The notes under the pieces were generated by a model, which was not told the DNA's origin, ran no database searches, and saw only the letters and a program-made list of their open reading frames with translations. Positions 7,881-16,396 of a stretch of 43,148 bases of DNA are shown here, in pieces. The translations under genes and the position numbers were made by a program. Position 1 is the first letter of the stretch. Every line of letters starts with the position of its first letter. Origin of the DNA: Candidatus Poribacteria bacterium (GTDB taxonomy: Bacteria; Poribacteria; WGA-4E; WGA-3G); NCBI GenBank assembly GCA_028821605.1, contig JAPPFM010000010.1:318240-361387 (forward strand). The letters are read 5' to 3'.

Positions 7881-9041
7881 ATGAAAACGACACTGTATTC
7901 GATAATAACGCTATTCGTTGCCTTAACGCTTCCCTTTGCACAAAAAACCTCAGATGCTCAAACCAATGCGTGGAACGATTGGTTAGATAGACAAACTGAT
8001 TGGGTAGTGGTGCGTGCCTTAGAAAATTGGCAAGAAAGGGATTTGATTGCAGAACTTGATGAGAGCCTGCTGACATCCATCCGCTCGGGTATTCGCGCAC
8101 AACTCGAGACACAAATTACTGAGACGAAAAAGAAGTACGCGTCACCTTACGACATGAAGGGATATGATATCGAAGCGACGATAGAAAACACAGGTCCTCG
8201 GAAACATTTTGGTCCCCAAACTGTTGACGCGCTTATGGAATCTTTTCATAAGGAATACAACTTCATGATAACGTCTTATCGTGGGGAAGCATATCTTAAA
8301 GAATTAGATGCGAAGTACCCACCGGACGGATGGATTCAGATGTTGCTTGATAAAGAAGTCGCTATTGCGGATAAAGATTTTTATTCGCGATTCTTGTCAA
8401 TACGGGGAAGGGTGGTAAACCTTGAAAACAAACCAGAGGAGTGGGCATCTGGAAAGCATGGAATCTCACCAACAAACGACTTTCATACGTACAGAAACGC
8501 TTTTGTGAATCGGATGATTTGGGAACACCAACAAATACGAGCAGCACTTCTAACCGACCCGAACATAATAGGCGGGTTCTTTGGAGGACCTGAAACACAA
8601 ACCTTTTTTCCATACAAATCGGGGCGCGTCTACGTTAAAGGAGAGGGAGACAAGTTTGTGTTTTCAGGAGAGAAACTTTCTCCAAAACAGCAGTTTGAGC
8701 TGCTCTCTGAAGGTATAATCCCAGAGGGACACGAAATCATTTATCTTGATGAAAATTCAAATCTTCTTGATAAACCGCTGGTGCCTATTTCTACTGAGGT
8801 ACTCCTCAAAACCGGTATACCCGGACCACCGTGGGACGAAACTGCCTCGGAAGGTCGCGCGTCAAATGCACCCAATGAAAAAACGATAACCGGTGAATAT
8901 TTTCGAGTTCGCGTGCAGCACCCTGACCGATTAATAACACCAATTTCACCAGGGTGGGAAATACGCATCCATAAGAATGTTGGACTTCACGTCCAAGACC
9001 CGCGGCCTGTGTTTGAGGGTCCACCGAGAGATGATAGATAG
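7881..9041 (+). CDS. Secreted protein of unknown function
   Basis: 386 aa with ATG at 7881 and GATGAGG about 6-10 bases upstream. It has a signal peptide ([20 protein letters not shown], cleavage near SDAQ) and a soluble, charged mature part with helices in the first 200 residues ([21 protein letters not shown]). A glycine- and aromatic-rich segment follows ([31 protein letters not shown]). The C-terminal half has short strands and many prolines. No catalytic motif or family was recognised. Repeat DNA on both sides isolates it from its neighbours. Confidence 0.7.
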   Translation: MKTTLYSIITLFVALTLPFAQKTSDAQTNAWNDWLDRQTDWVVVRALENWQERDLIAELDESLLTSIRSGIRAQLETQITETKKKYASPYDMKGYDIEATIENTGPRKHFGPQTVDALMESFHKEYNFMITSYRGEAYLKELDAKYPPDGWIQMLLDKEVAIADKDFYSRFLSIRGRVVNLENKPEEWASGKHGISPTNDFHTYRNAFVNRMIWEHQQIRAALLTDPNIIGGFFGGPETQTFFPYKSGRVYVKGEGDKFVFSGEKLSPKQQFELLSEGIIPEGHEIIYLDENSNLLDKPLVPISTEVLLKTGIPGPPWDETASEGRASNAPNEKTITGEYFRVRVQHPDRLITPISPGWEIRIHKNVGLHVQDPRPVFEGPPRDDR

Positions 9042-9240
9042 TGCAACTGTGTCTGATAGCGTGGTGCCGTTACACACCTTATTAGATGCAAAGGCGCGCC
9101 AACGACATGCGCAAATGCCAAGTCAACACCTGTCGCGCCCAATCCAGTCAATGTCTCTGTTGGCTGATCCGTCGGGGTCTTCATGACATGAAGAATATGA
9201 CAGTGGAGGATGGAGAACATGAGCGTTATTGCAAAAGATA
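8987..9240 (-). pseudogene. Possible remnant of a UxaA/altronate-dehydratase-like gene
   Basis: The minus-strand frame reads through [29 protein letters not shown], which recalls the glycine-rich C-terminal part of UxaA-family (altronate/galactarate dehydratase) enzymes. The similarity stops abruptly near GAPL, no start or upstream domain exists, and the frame overlaps the end of the preceding gene. It looks like a fragment left by deletion or recombination. The identification is from recalled motif shape only. Confidence 0.3.
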
Positions 9241-9307
9241 TTCAGATCCATTGGTGTATTCTTCAACCGTTACTTTGTTTGTATGAGACCAAAAATAGTA
9301 AACTAAC

Positions 9308-9437
9308 CCAAGTTGCTACTAACAGGTTTTTCACATTTCAGAAAGGGTTTTCATCTCTTTCCCCACCCCGTAGGGGTGTTATGTCTATAGAAAATGGCGT
9401 ATTTACGCGATTGCACTCCGTAGGAGTGCTATGTCTA
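9308..9437. repeat. Second CAAGTTGCTAC module with two CCGTAGG hairpins
   Basis: CCAAGTTGCTACTAACAGG is followed by T-rich DNA, CACCCC-GTA-GGGGTG (9364-9378) with tail TTATGTCTATAGAAAA, then CACTCC-GTA-GGAGTG (9414-9428) with tail CTATGTCTATAA. The second hairpin differs from the first by a base-pair-preserving change on both arms. Apart from the pseudogene fragment, the 9042-9481 gap holds nothing else. Confidence 0.75.
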
Positions 9438-9481
9438 TAATAGGTGGCAACTATCTTTCTCAGGTTAAGGGAGCATAAGTT

Positions 9482-10723
9482 ATGCGTCTTTCACACTTCA
9501 GTATGTCCTATATTGCTGTTCTCGCTGCTGGTATTGTTGCACTTACACTTATGTTCCCTTGGAATAGTATCGCCCAAGCCGGTAAATCCAGCCTTTCCGG
9601 TCGCGTTGTAGATCCAGATGGAAAGCCAGTTGCGGGACTTGCGTTGGCTATTAAACCGGTTGAGATTAAGGAACCGAGGGACATGGTGCCGCGCACGCCT
9701 TTTTCGTCCTGGTCGCGCGTGGTAACCGATAACGCAGGACGTTTCTTTTTTCCTGATATAGACCCAGTTTCATCACAATTTGTGATGTTTCCTGAAAGTG
9801 CTTCGGATTTTGAGATTATCTCCCTTGAAATTGGGGATTTAACCTTCTATTCTACGGGCTTCCTTCAGAACTTTAGGACCTGGTTTGGTAGACCCACCTT
9901 CGCCATTGAACCGGGGACACATCTCGAAGGCGTGGTCGTCAACGTGAAACCGCCTCGGATGCGAATTCGCGGACGAGTGCTTCTAAAGGATAGAACGCCA
10001 CTCGCCAATACAGACGTTAGCCTTACCGTCCGACGGCGGCAACGAGATACTTTCCTTTTTGTCTTGCCCGCTGGTGGCAGTGCTGGACACTCAGGAAGAG
10101 GTGTTAGAACTGATGCTGAAGGCTATTTCGTATCATATTATCCGAATGAGGCTTCAGAATACTCGGTAATAGTGAAATATGAAGGTGCGTCCGCGAAGTC
10201 AAGATGGTTTCGTCTTAAAGAGGGACAGCGATACGATGACCTCGTTTTGGTACTCAGAGATTTGGAGGAACACCGCGCCTGGCGCAGTGAAAGAGAGAAA
10301 GCGCGACAAGCGGTGTGGGTAGTGAATCCCGAAAATAATCACGCTTACAAGAGAATAAAGTGCGACAGTTGGGAAGACGCGAAAACCAAAGCGGCAGCCG
10401 AGAATGCATATCTCGTCACCATTAACGACGAAGCAGAGCAGAAATGGCTGGAGGCACTTTATCCAGAGAAAACGTTTTTTTGGATCGGGCTGCGTGTTCC
10501 AGAAAAAGGGACAGCATGGCAGTGGAGCAACGGTGAATCTCTCTCTTATGCGAATTGGATAGCCTCCCAGGAACCGGAGAGTGTGTCCACTGAGGACAAT
10601 GAACACCCAGTCGCTATGGAATTCTTTTCAAAGAGATGGATGGCAATTGGCTCTAAAAGTCCGTTCTTGCCTATAGTTAAACACACAATTCTCGAAAAAG
10701 CGTATACATCCGCACCACAGTAA
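9482..10723 (+). CDS. Secreted carboxypeptidase-regulatory-like + C-type lectin protein
   Basis: 413 aa with ATG at 9482 and AAGGGAG eight bases upstream. It has a signal peptide ending near SIAQA. Domain order: a carboxypeptidase-regulatory-like beta-sandwich (SLSGRVVDPDGKPVAGLALAIK), a second such unit after MRIRGRVLLKDRTPLANT, then a C-type lectin-like domain from about residue 280. Lectin signatures include NAYLVTINDEAEQKWLEAL, FFWIGLR, WQWSNGESLSYANW and a C-terminal strand. Only one Cys is present in the lectin part, so the usual disulfides are absent, as in many bacterial CLECT domains. It probably binds a surface ligand or glycan. It is a paralog of the gene at 11320. Confidence 0.8.
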   Translation: MRLSHFSMSYIAVLAAGIVALTLMFPWNSIAQAGKSSLSGRVVDPDGKPVAGLALAIKPVEIKEPRDMVPRTPFSSWSRVVTDNAGRFFFPDIDPVSSQFVMFPESASDFEIISLEIGDLTFYSTGFLQNFRTWFGRPTFAIEPGTHLEGVVVNVKPPRMRIRGRVLLKDRTPLANTDVSLTVRRRQRDTFLFVLPAGGSAGHSGRGVRTDAEGYFVSYYPNEASEYSVIVKYEGASAKSRWFRLKEGQRYDDLVLVLRDLEEHRAWRSEREKARQAVWVVNPENNHAYKRIKCDSWEDAKTKAAAENAYLVTINDEAEQKWLEALYPEKTFFWIGLRVPEKGTAWQWSNGESLSYANWIASQEPESVSTEDNEHPVAMEFFSKRWMAIGSKSPFLPIVKHTILEKAYTSAPQ

Positions 10724-10757
10724 ATCCTGCACAGTCACTATCTAACTCAGCCCACTT

Positions 10758-11070
10758 CGCTGGCGAGGTTTGATGAAGATTAAATAATTAATTCGGTAAT
10801 TTTTCGGAAAACCGGTGCGGTTAGGAAACCGCATCATAAGTGTCAATTTAAGAAAAAACAACTGTCGCAAATCCAGTCTGGTAGGTTCGGTTTCCTAACC
10901 GAACCGAGTTCTACACAGAAACCTTGAAGACTTCAAAAACCTCTTGAATCCCGTAGGGATGGTATCTCTGTAGAAAAACGGAACCTCACAGACCTAAGCC
11001 CCGTAGGGGCGGCATTTGAAGAGATACCCTATAAAATGCCCTGCAAAACCCCTAAATTGACACCTATGGT
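10758..11070. repeat. Composite intergenic module, copy 1
   Basis: The ordered blocks are CGCTGGCGAGGTTTGATGA, TTCGGTAATTT, a GGTGCGGTT/AACCGC hairpin, TGTCAATTT-AGAAAAA, a second CGGTT hairpin (GGTTCGGTT/AACCGAACC), ATCCCGTAGGGAT (10948-10960), GCCCCGTAGGGGCGGCATTT (10998-) and CCCTAAATTGAC ending near 11061. The same blocks in the same order fill 17605-17926. The copies are strongly diverged between blocks but colinear. Confidence 0.8.
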
Positions 11071-11299
11071 GCGGTTAGGAATGCAGGTTGCATTTGGGCG
11101 AGTACGCCGCAAAACCGCATCTACCGGGCCTGGAGAAAATATTTCGGTAATTCTATAAAGCACAGTTTTCACTCAAGAAGACTCCCTAATCCTGTGAATC
11201 CTTGGAATCCTGCCCCCCTGATAAGGGGGGATACAGGGGGGTTATCCTGCTTCAGACGATGAACACCGACATTACCGAATTAAAAAATTAATCTTCATC
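10772..11299. mobile_element. Candidate MITE with 29-bp terminal inverted repeats
   Basis: The left end GATGAAGATTAA-n6-AATTCGGTAAT (10772-10800) matches the reverse complement of 11271-11299 with 3 mismatches in 29. The 528-bp interval has no gene. It holds most of the composite module and a CCCCCC-TGATAA-GGGGGG hairpin (11213-11230). TTT flanks both ends, but a target duplication is not convincing. It lies between the two lectin-domain paralogs and ends 20 bp before the ATG at 11320, so it probably supplies that gene's leader. Confidence 0.5.
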
Positions 11300-11319
11300 T
11301 TTGTAAAGAGGTATCTGCT

Positions 11320-12729
11320 ATGATTCGTTTCCTTTTCACCAAATCGATTTTTACAATGTTAGTGGCAGTTATTGTGTTAGGGCTTGCCGTGGAATACCAA
11401 AGTGCTGCCGAGGAACAGCCGTCAACGTTAACTGGACGCGTTGTCAGTACAGAAGGTGAACCGCTTGCCGAAGCATCTATCGCACTATTGTATGTCAAAA
11501 TTGCTGAAAATGGGGCGGTAGACACCCTGTTTGACAGATCGCAGTACCCTTTTCTCCGTCAGGAACCAGTCCATAGACCGCGTCAATTCAACGAAAAGGT
11601 CCCTAATCAAGATGAGATACCGGAACATCCACCTTTTTTAAAATCGAAAACGGATTCGGAAGGTCAATTCACTTTCACCGGCATCGCTACAGGGATGGTG
11701 CAGTTAATGGTCATGCCGAAGGAAACAGATCCGGAGTCGCCACGCGCAACGCCTCAAAACCTTAAGCCAGCGCCTGAGATTCAGACCATTAAATTCGGAG
11801 AAGTAACGTTTCATCCGCATGAATTCTCTTTCTTTCCACCGATCGGGGCAATCACTTTTGCTATCAAACCCGGTTCAGACATCAAAAACGTGGAAGTTGT
11901 CATGGACAACCGACCGAAACTGAGGATCCAAGGTAGACTTGTCTTTAAGAACGGTAAACCACTTGCCGACACGACTGTTGAAATTAACATTGGTCACTTG
12001 GACTTAGATAGGACACATGGTTCAGCCTTCAAGCGTTCCTTACATACAGATGCGGATGGGAACTTTGTGTCCGCTATATACGTTCCTGGAACCTACGCGT
12101 TGTCCGTTGACTATCGCGGGCTTTCGGCGATGTCAGCACCTTTTACTGTTGAAGCACGCAAACCGCATGAACCGGTGGTTTTAGGGCTTAATGGCACTCC
12201 TGCCGATCTTTCCGCCCCATCTGGGCGTTTCGAAGAGCAGCGATATGGTATGCCAGATGTTCCGGGGATATGGATAGTGAATCCAACGAATGGACACGCT
12301 TACAAGTGGATTGCCTGCGATAACTGGGAGGATGCACGTGCTCAGGCTGCTGACGAAAACGCTCATCTCGTTACGATTACGAGTGAGGCGGAGCAGATAT
12401 GGCTTGAAGCCATCTTTGGAGACGGTCCGTATTGGATTGGTTTGACCGATCTCCGAAAAGAGGGTGAGTGGTCATGGGAGACCGGAGAACTTGTCACATA
12501 CACCAACTGGGGAGAGGTCGAAGAAGACATTTTAGGTGAACCACCTGCCCTTCTCAAGGCATTCGGTGCCAAAGATCGTCGCCAACTCCGAAGGGCAGAT
12601 GAGGAAGATTACGTCGTCATGTCCTCTCGTTGGGATGAAGAGGTCGGGAAATGGTATCCCGCGGATTCAAAAGGTGACCACCGCCACGGCAGAGTACAGA
12701 TGGCAATCCTTGAGAAAGACGGTATGTAA
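11320..12729 (+). CDS. Secreted carboxypeptidase-regulatory-like + C-type lectin protein (paralog)
   Basis: 469 aa with ATG at 11320 and AAAGAGG about nine bases upstream. It has a signal peptide ending near YQSAA. Domains as in the paralog at 9482: TLTGRVVSTEGEPLAEASIALL, a second unit after LRIQGRLVFKNGKPLADTTVEI, then a C-type lectin-like domain from about residue 310 with HAYKWIACDNWEDARAQA, NAHLVTITSEAEQIWLEAI, YWIGLTD and WSWETGELVTYTNW. The C-terminal signature YVVMSSRWDEEVGKWYP is better preserved than in the paralog. It probably acts in surface attachment or substrate capture. It has a promoter or leader separate from the paralog, because repeat DNA lies between them. Confidence 0.82.
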   Translation: MIRFLFTKSIFTMLVAVIVLGLAVEYQSAAEEQPSTLTGRVVSTEGEPLAEASIALLYVKIAENGAVDTLFDRSQYPFLRQEPVHRPRQFNEKVPNQDEIPEHPPFLKSKTDSEGQFTFTGIATGMVQLMVMPKETDPESPRATPQNLKPAPEIQTIKFGEVTFHPHEFSFFPPIGAITFAIKPGSDIKNVEVVMDNRPKLRIQGRLVFKNGKPLADTTVEINIGHLDLDRTHGSAFKRSLHTDADGNFVSAIYVPGTYALSVDYRGLSAMSAPFTVEARKPHEPVVLGLNGTPADLSAPSGRFEEQRYGMPDVPGIWIVNPTNGHAYKWIACDNWEDARAQAADENAHLVTITSEAEQIWLEAIFGDGPYWIGLTDLRKEGEWSWETGELVTYTNWGEVEEDILGEPPALLKAFGAKDRRQLRRADEEDYVVMSSRWDEEVGKWYPADSKGDHRHGRVQMAILEKDGM

Positions 12730-12756
12730 TCCAAAGTACAAGGAAAATTAAAAAGA

Positions 12757-14586
12757 ATGGAAACCCACTTTTCCCAACTCAGCCAACACCTATATGTCCA
12801 TCACGGACATGTCAACACGGGTATTCTCCGCGATGGAGACCGCGCACTCCTCATCGATCCGAGTGGAACTACCCTACAGACTACGCTCTCAGAACTCGAC
12901 ATCACGAATGTTGAGCAAATCCTCTTCACGCATCACCATCGAGACAGTACAGTTGGCTTTCCAATATCTAATAATGCTCGCATCGGGGTTCCAGCGAAAG
13001 AGGCAACGTGGTTTAGCGAAGTCGAAACCTTTTGGAACGACTCACAGTACCGTTGGCACCTCTACAACTATCACCCCCATAACCTTATGCTTGCTGACGC
13101 GATCTCCGTAACGGATACATACACCGAAGGCGCGCAGATTGAGTGGGGTCCGGCATCCCTACAAGTCCTTGAAACCCGAGGACATACCGATGGGAGTGTT
13201 ACCTATCTCATTGATGTTGATGATGAACGCTTCGCTTTCTCTGGTGATCTCATCTACGACGAAGGTAAGGTGTGGGAACTCTATAGCCTACAGAAGGGAC
13301 AGCAGACCAGCGACTATCACGGATTTCTCGGTGCGCGCGATGAACTGACGGAGAGCCTTGAGAAGATCCGCTGTGCATCGCCAACCGCACTTATCCCCAC
13401 GCACGGTGTTGTCATGAATGACCCAGACAAAGCAATTGATGCACTCCTTCATCAGTTAGCATACTGCTACGATAAATATGTGTCAATCTCTGCCCTGCGG
13501 CACTATTTCCCACAACTCTTTGCCGAATTTGAGGGACATCCGGGGCACATGCCTATCAGGGAAGGCACGCCACCACCCGAATTCTTACGCCATTTCGGCA
13601 CAACGTGGATTGTCATTTCCGAAAACGGCGAAGCGTTCGTCATGGATTGCGGTTCACCGAATGTCATCAAGCAAATTCAGCAGTTGCAGGCAGATAGCGA
13701 AATCTCGGAGGTTACACAGTTTTGGATAACGCACTATCACGATGATCACGTTAACGCTACACCTGAGTTTCAGGAAACTTTCCCGTGTGAAACGATCACC
13801 GATAGGGTTGTTGCACAAGTTATCACAGATCCAAGCGGTTTCCGACTCCCTTGTATTTCGCCTGCGGTTACCCGAGTAGATCGCATCACACAAGATGGCG
13901 ATACCTGGCAGTGGAATGAGTTCACAATGACTGCTTATCATTTTCCCGGTCAAACCTATTATCACGGTGGATTACTCGTTGAGGGACGCGGCGTACGGAT
14001 GTTCTTTGCGGGGGATTCCTTCACAATGGCAGGAATTGATGATTACTGTTCCGGCAATCGGAATCTACTCGGCAAGGATGTCGGTTACGAAAAATGTCTA
14101 CGATTGATCCAGCAACTCAAACCGACGCATATCTTTAATTGCCATGTCAATCCAGCGTTCGATTTTACCGATGCTGAGATTCAGTGTATGCTGGATACAC
14201 TCGCCGAGCGTGAAAAATGCTATACCGCGCTCTTCCCTTGGGACCACGCCAACTATGGAATGGATGAACATTGGGTCCGTTGTTATCCTTACGAACAGGA
14301 GATCGGACTCGGAGAAACGGCACAGTTACGCGTGGAGATAACAAACCATTCGTTTGAACCGCGTACGGCAATTGCTCAACCAGTTCTGCCGGTATCATGG
14401 GGTGTAGAGGTCCCTAAAATGGAAACAACTATTCCACCAAGGACGGATGGACACATCGATTTTTCCATTACGATTCCACAAAACTGTGAAGCATTAGGAC
14501 GGATTGTCGTGCCTGTGGACATCACTTATGACGCGCGTCCGCTCGGTCAATTTCGAGAAGCAATCTTTGTGCTTATAGGAGGTTAG
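12757..14586 (+). CDS. Double metallo-beta-lactamase-fold protein with C-terminal beta domain
   Basis: 609 aa, preceded by ACAAGGAAAATTAAAAAGA. Two MBL domains lie in tandem. The first (about residues 1-230) has TH59HHRDS, where the last His of HxHxDH is Ser, plus TRGHTDGS and FSGDLIY. The second (about 270-500) has the canonical ITH326YHDDH331, YHFPGQTYYHGG and FFAGDSF. The C-terminal 120 residues form an Ig/NEW3-like beta domain (LGETAQLRVEITNHS). The second site should bind two metals; the first may be impaired. The substrate is unknown. It is the first gene of a four-gene run with VOC, PhyH and a Cys-rich protein, only 6 bases before the next start. Confidence 0.85.
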   Translation: METHFSQLSQHLYVHHGHVNTGILRDGDRALLIDPSGTTLQTTLSELDITNVEQILFTHHHRDSTVGFPISNNARIGVPAKEATWFSEVETFWNDSQYRWHLYNYHPHNLMLADAISVTDTYTEGAQIEWGPASLQVLETRGHTDGSVTYLIDVDDERFAFSGDLIYDEGKVWELYSLQKGQQTSDYHGFLGARDELTESLEKIRCASPTALIPTHGVVMNDPDKAIDALLHQLAYCYDKYVSISALRHYFPQLFAEFEGHPGHMPIREGTPPPEFLRHFGTTWIVISENGEAFVMDCGSPNVIKQIQQLQADSEISEVTQFWITHYHDDHVNATPEFQETFPCETITDRVVAQVITDPSGFRLPCISPAVTRVDRITQDGDTWQWNEFTMTAYHFPGQTYYHGGLLVEGRGVRMFFAGDSFTMAGIDDYCSGNRNLLGKDVGYEKCLRLIQQLKPTHIFNCHVNPAFDFTDAEIQCMLDTLAEREKCYTALFPWDHANYGMDEHWVRCYPYEQEIGLGETAQLRVEITNHSFEPRTAIAQPVLPVSWGVEVPKMETTIPPRTDGHIDFSITIPQNCEALGRIVVPVDITYDARPLGQFREAIFVLIGG

Positions 14587-14592
14587 GAGATC

Positions 14593-15012
14593 GTGCTAAA
14601 CTTATCGCATCCCACTATTGACATCGCTATTACCTGTAGCGATTTTGCAGCGTCGCTGGATTTCTATCATAACAAGTTGGGACTTGAGATCGTATTAGAG
14701 TTGGAGATTCCGAATGCTCTCGCACAAGATGTAGGGCTTGCACCGACAGGCTTTCGCCAAGTCCGTCTTCAAGCCGGGAACACGCTCATCAAACTGATGG
14801 ATATTGAGTCGCCACCGCCGACACCAGCAGGTGGATTCTCGGCAGGTGTCCGCTGGCTTACCTTTTTTGTAGAGGATATTCAAGCAACCGTCGAAAACCT
14901 GAAACAAAACGGTGTTGAATTTCTATCTGAACCCATCAGCGCACCAGACGCAGCAGGCGTTGCATGTGCGAAAGATCCCGATGGCATTCTGATTGAACTC
15001 GTCGAAATATAA
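14593..15012 (+). CDS. VOC (glyoxalase/bleomycin-resistance) superfamily protein
   Basis: 139 aa with a GTG start at 14593 and GGAGG nine bases upstream, inside the end of the MBL gene. The sequence shows paired beta-alpha-beta-beta-beta modules: IDIAITCSDFAASLDFYHNKLGLEIV at the N-terminus and VRWLTFFVEDIQATVENLKQNGVEF, then CAKDPDGILIELVEI with the C-terminal Glu typical of the metal site. VOC enzymes are isomerases, dioxygenases or binding proteins; the substrate is not predictable here. It is co-transcribed with the MBL gene and the PhyH gene 8 bp downstream. Confidence 0.88.
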   Translation: MLNLSHPTIDIAITCSDFAASLDFYHNKLGLEIVLELEIPNALAQDVGLAPTGFRQVRLQAGNTLIKLMDIESPPPTPAGGFSAGVRWLTFFVEDIQATVENLKQNGVEFLSEPISAPDAAGVACAKDPDGILIELVEI

Positions 15013-15020
15013 GGGGTGTT

Positions 15021-15905
15021 ATGAAAACCTTAACTGATTCCCAAATCCACGATTTTAACGAAAACGGCTATCTATTACTCGAAGACGCGCTTGCGCCTGA
15101 CGATCTAAATCCACTCATCACGGAATTTGAGGAGATTGTTGATATGGGGGCATCGGAACTCTATGCGGAAGGTGAGATTGATTCCGAATTCAAAACAGAG
15201 GGGTTTGACACCCGTTTGGCGAAGATTACGGCGCAATCCCCAGTCGTATTTCAGAAGGTGTTTAGCGGAGCACACACGGGACCAGCACTTTTCGATCTGC
15301 TCATCAATCCGAAGCTGCTTGACATCGCCGAGTCGCTCGTCGGACCAGAGATTATGTGTCATCCTGCATATCGGGTGCGACCCAAGCTTCCTGAACATGA
15401 TCGTACCCTCGTTCCGTGGCATCAGGATGCAGGCTATATGGAGCCGAAATGCGATTCAGTGTTACAACTCACCATCTGGATTCCACTGATAGATGCCACT
15501 GTCGAGAACGGCTGTATGGAAGTCATCCCACACGCCCATCGGGATGGTGTGTTTCGACATCGGCACTCTGAACGTTTTTACCTTGAAATACCCGATGAAG
15601 CATTGCCCGGAGTTGAACCGGTAGTTGTTCCCGTCAAGTTCGGTAGTATCCTCTTATTTACCAATCTCACACCACACCGCTCTATTCCAAACGTCAGCAA
15701 TCAGGTCAGATGGAGCGTTGATTCACGCTATCAAGACGCGGAAAAACCGACAGGTTATCAACCGGAAGCAGGTTTTCTCGCACGGAGTCGACTACACCCT
15801 GAAGATGTTGTCACCACACCCGAAGAATTTAAGCGGGTTCGCGATGAACATCAACCCGGTCCCGGTCCGAATCGATGGGCAAAGAAGGAGAATAATGATG
15901 CGTAA
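15021..15905 (+). CDS. Phytanoyl-CoA dioxygenase (PhyH) family, Fe(II)/2-oxoglutarate
   Basis: 294 aa with AAGGGG five bases before the ATG. The 2-His-1-carboxylate triad is visible as WH134QD136 and TPH219RS, with the 2-oxoglutarate-binding Arg at VR230W. The N-terminal QIHDFNENGYLLLEDAL is typical of the family. The enzyme should hydroxylate an organic substrate using O2 and 2-oxoglutarate. Its operon with MBL and VOC proteins suggests a small catabolic pathway. It is unlike the PhyH pair at 38352-40067, so the substrate probably differs. The last 8 bp overlap the next gene. Confidence 0.9.
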   Translation: MKTLTDSQIHDFNENGYLLLEDALAPDDLNPLITEFEEIVDMGASELYAEGEIDSEFKTEGFDTRLAKITAQSPVVFQKVFSGAHTGPALFDLLINPKLLDIAESLVGPEIMCHPAYRVRPKLPEHDRTLVPWHQDAGYMEPKCDSVLQLTIWIPLIDATVENGCMEVIPHAHRDGVFRHRHSERFYLEIPDEALPGVEPVVVPVKFGSILLFTNLTPHRSIPNVSNQVRWSVDSRYQDAEKPTGYQPEAGFLARSRLHPEDVVTTPEEFKRVRDEHQPGPGPNRWAKKENNDA

Positions 15906-16389
15906 TTTTAAACGATTATCTCCATTTTTCATCGTTCTTATCTTTTTGATAAGTGGAGCCAAGCCGACAACCCAAGAACAGAAACCACAAGAGGTTAAAC
16001 TCCAAGGTAATATCGTTTGCTTAGCGGAAGAGATGCACACGCACTATAACGTAGAACTCTTTAAAACCCATGACCATCTATACGGTGTCAAGACCGAAGA
16101 TGGTAAATACTACACGCTTCTGTGCACATCGTTAGCGGAGGCACTTTTTGTTGACGAGCGGCTGCATGAAAAGGACTTAATCATCAACGGACGCATCTTT
16201 CCCAAAACGCAGTTGCTGGAGATCACTCGGTTTGCCTCTATTAAAGATGGTGTGATACATGAACTCTACTACTACTGCGATACATGCTACATCCGTACGG
16301 TTGCACCCGGGAATTGTGATTGTTGCCAAGCACCCGTTGTGTTAATCGAGAGACCACTAAATGTCGATTCCACAATACCGTCACCGTAG
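15898..16389 (+). CDS. Exported small protein with Cys-rich C-terminus
   Basis: 163 aa from the ATG at 15898, which has GGAG seven bases upstream; the ATG at 15895 is also possible. The N-terminus is a hydrophobic signal or anchor (LSPFFIVLIFLISGA). The central region is beta-rich (LQGNIVCLAEE). The C-terminus YYCDTCYIRTVAPGNCDCCQ has the arrangement CxxC...CxCC, which suggests a metal (Zn or Fe-S) knuckle. It overlaps the PhyH gene by 8 bp and closes the operon. Function unknown; an envelope accessory or electron-transfer role is possible. Confidence 0.72.
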   Translation: MRNFKRLSPFFIVLIFLISGAKPTTQEQKPQEVKLQGNIVCLAEEMHTHYNVELFKTHDHLYGVKTEDGKYYTLLCTSLAEALFVDERLHEKDLIINGRIFPKTQLLEITRFASIKDGVIHELYYYCDTCYIRTVAPGNCDCCQAPVVLIERPLNVDSTIPSP

Positions 16390-16396
16390 GTGTAGA

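Noticed and set aside
15625-15894. A longer start for the Cys-rich protein inside the PhyH gene.
   Set aside because: The first 90 codons are the PhyH gene in another frame. The SD and signal peptide place the start at 15898.
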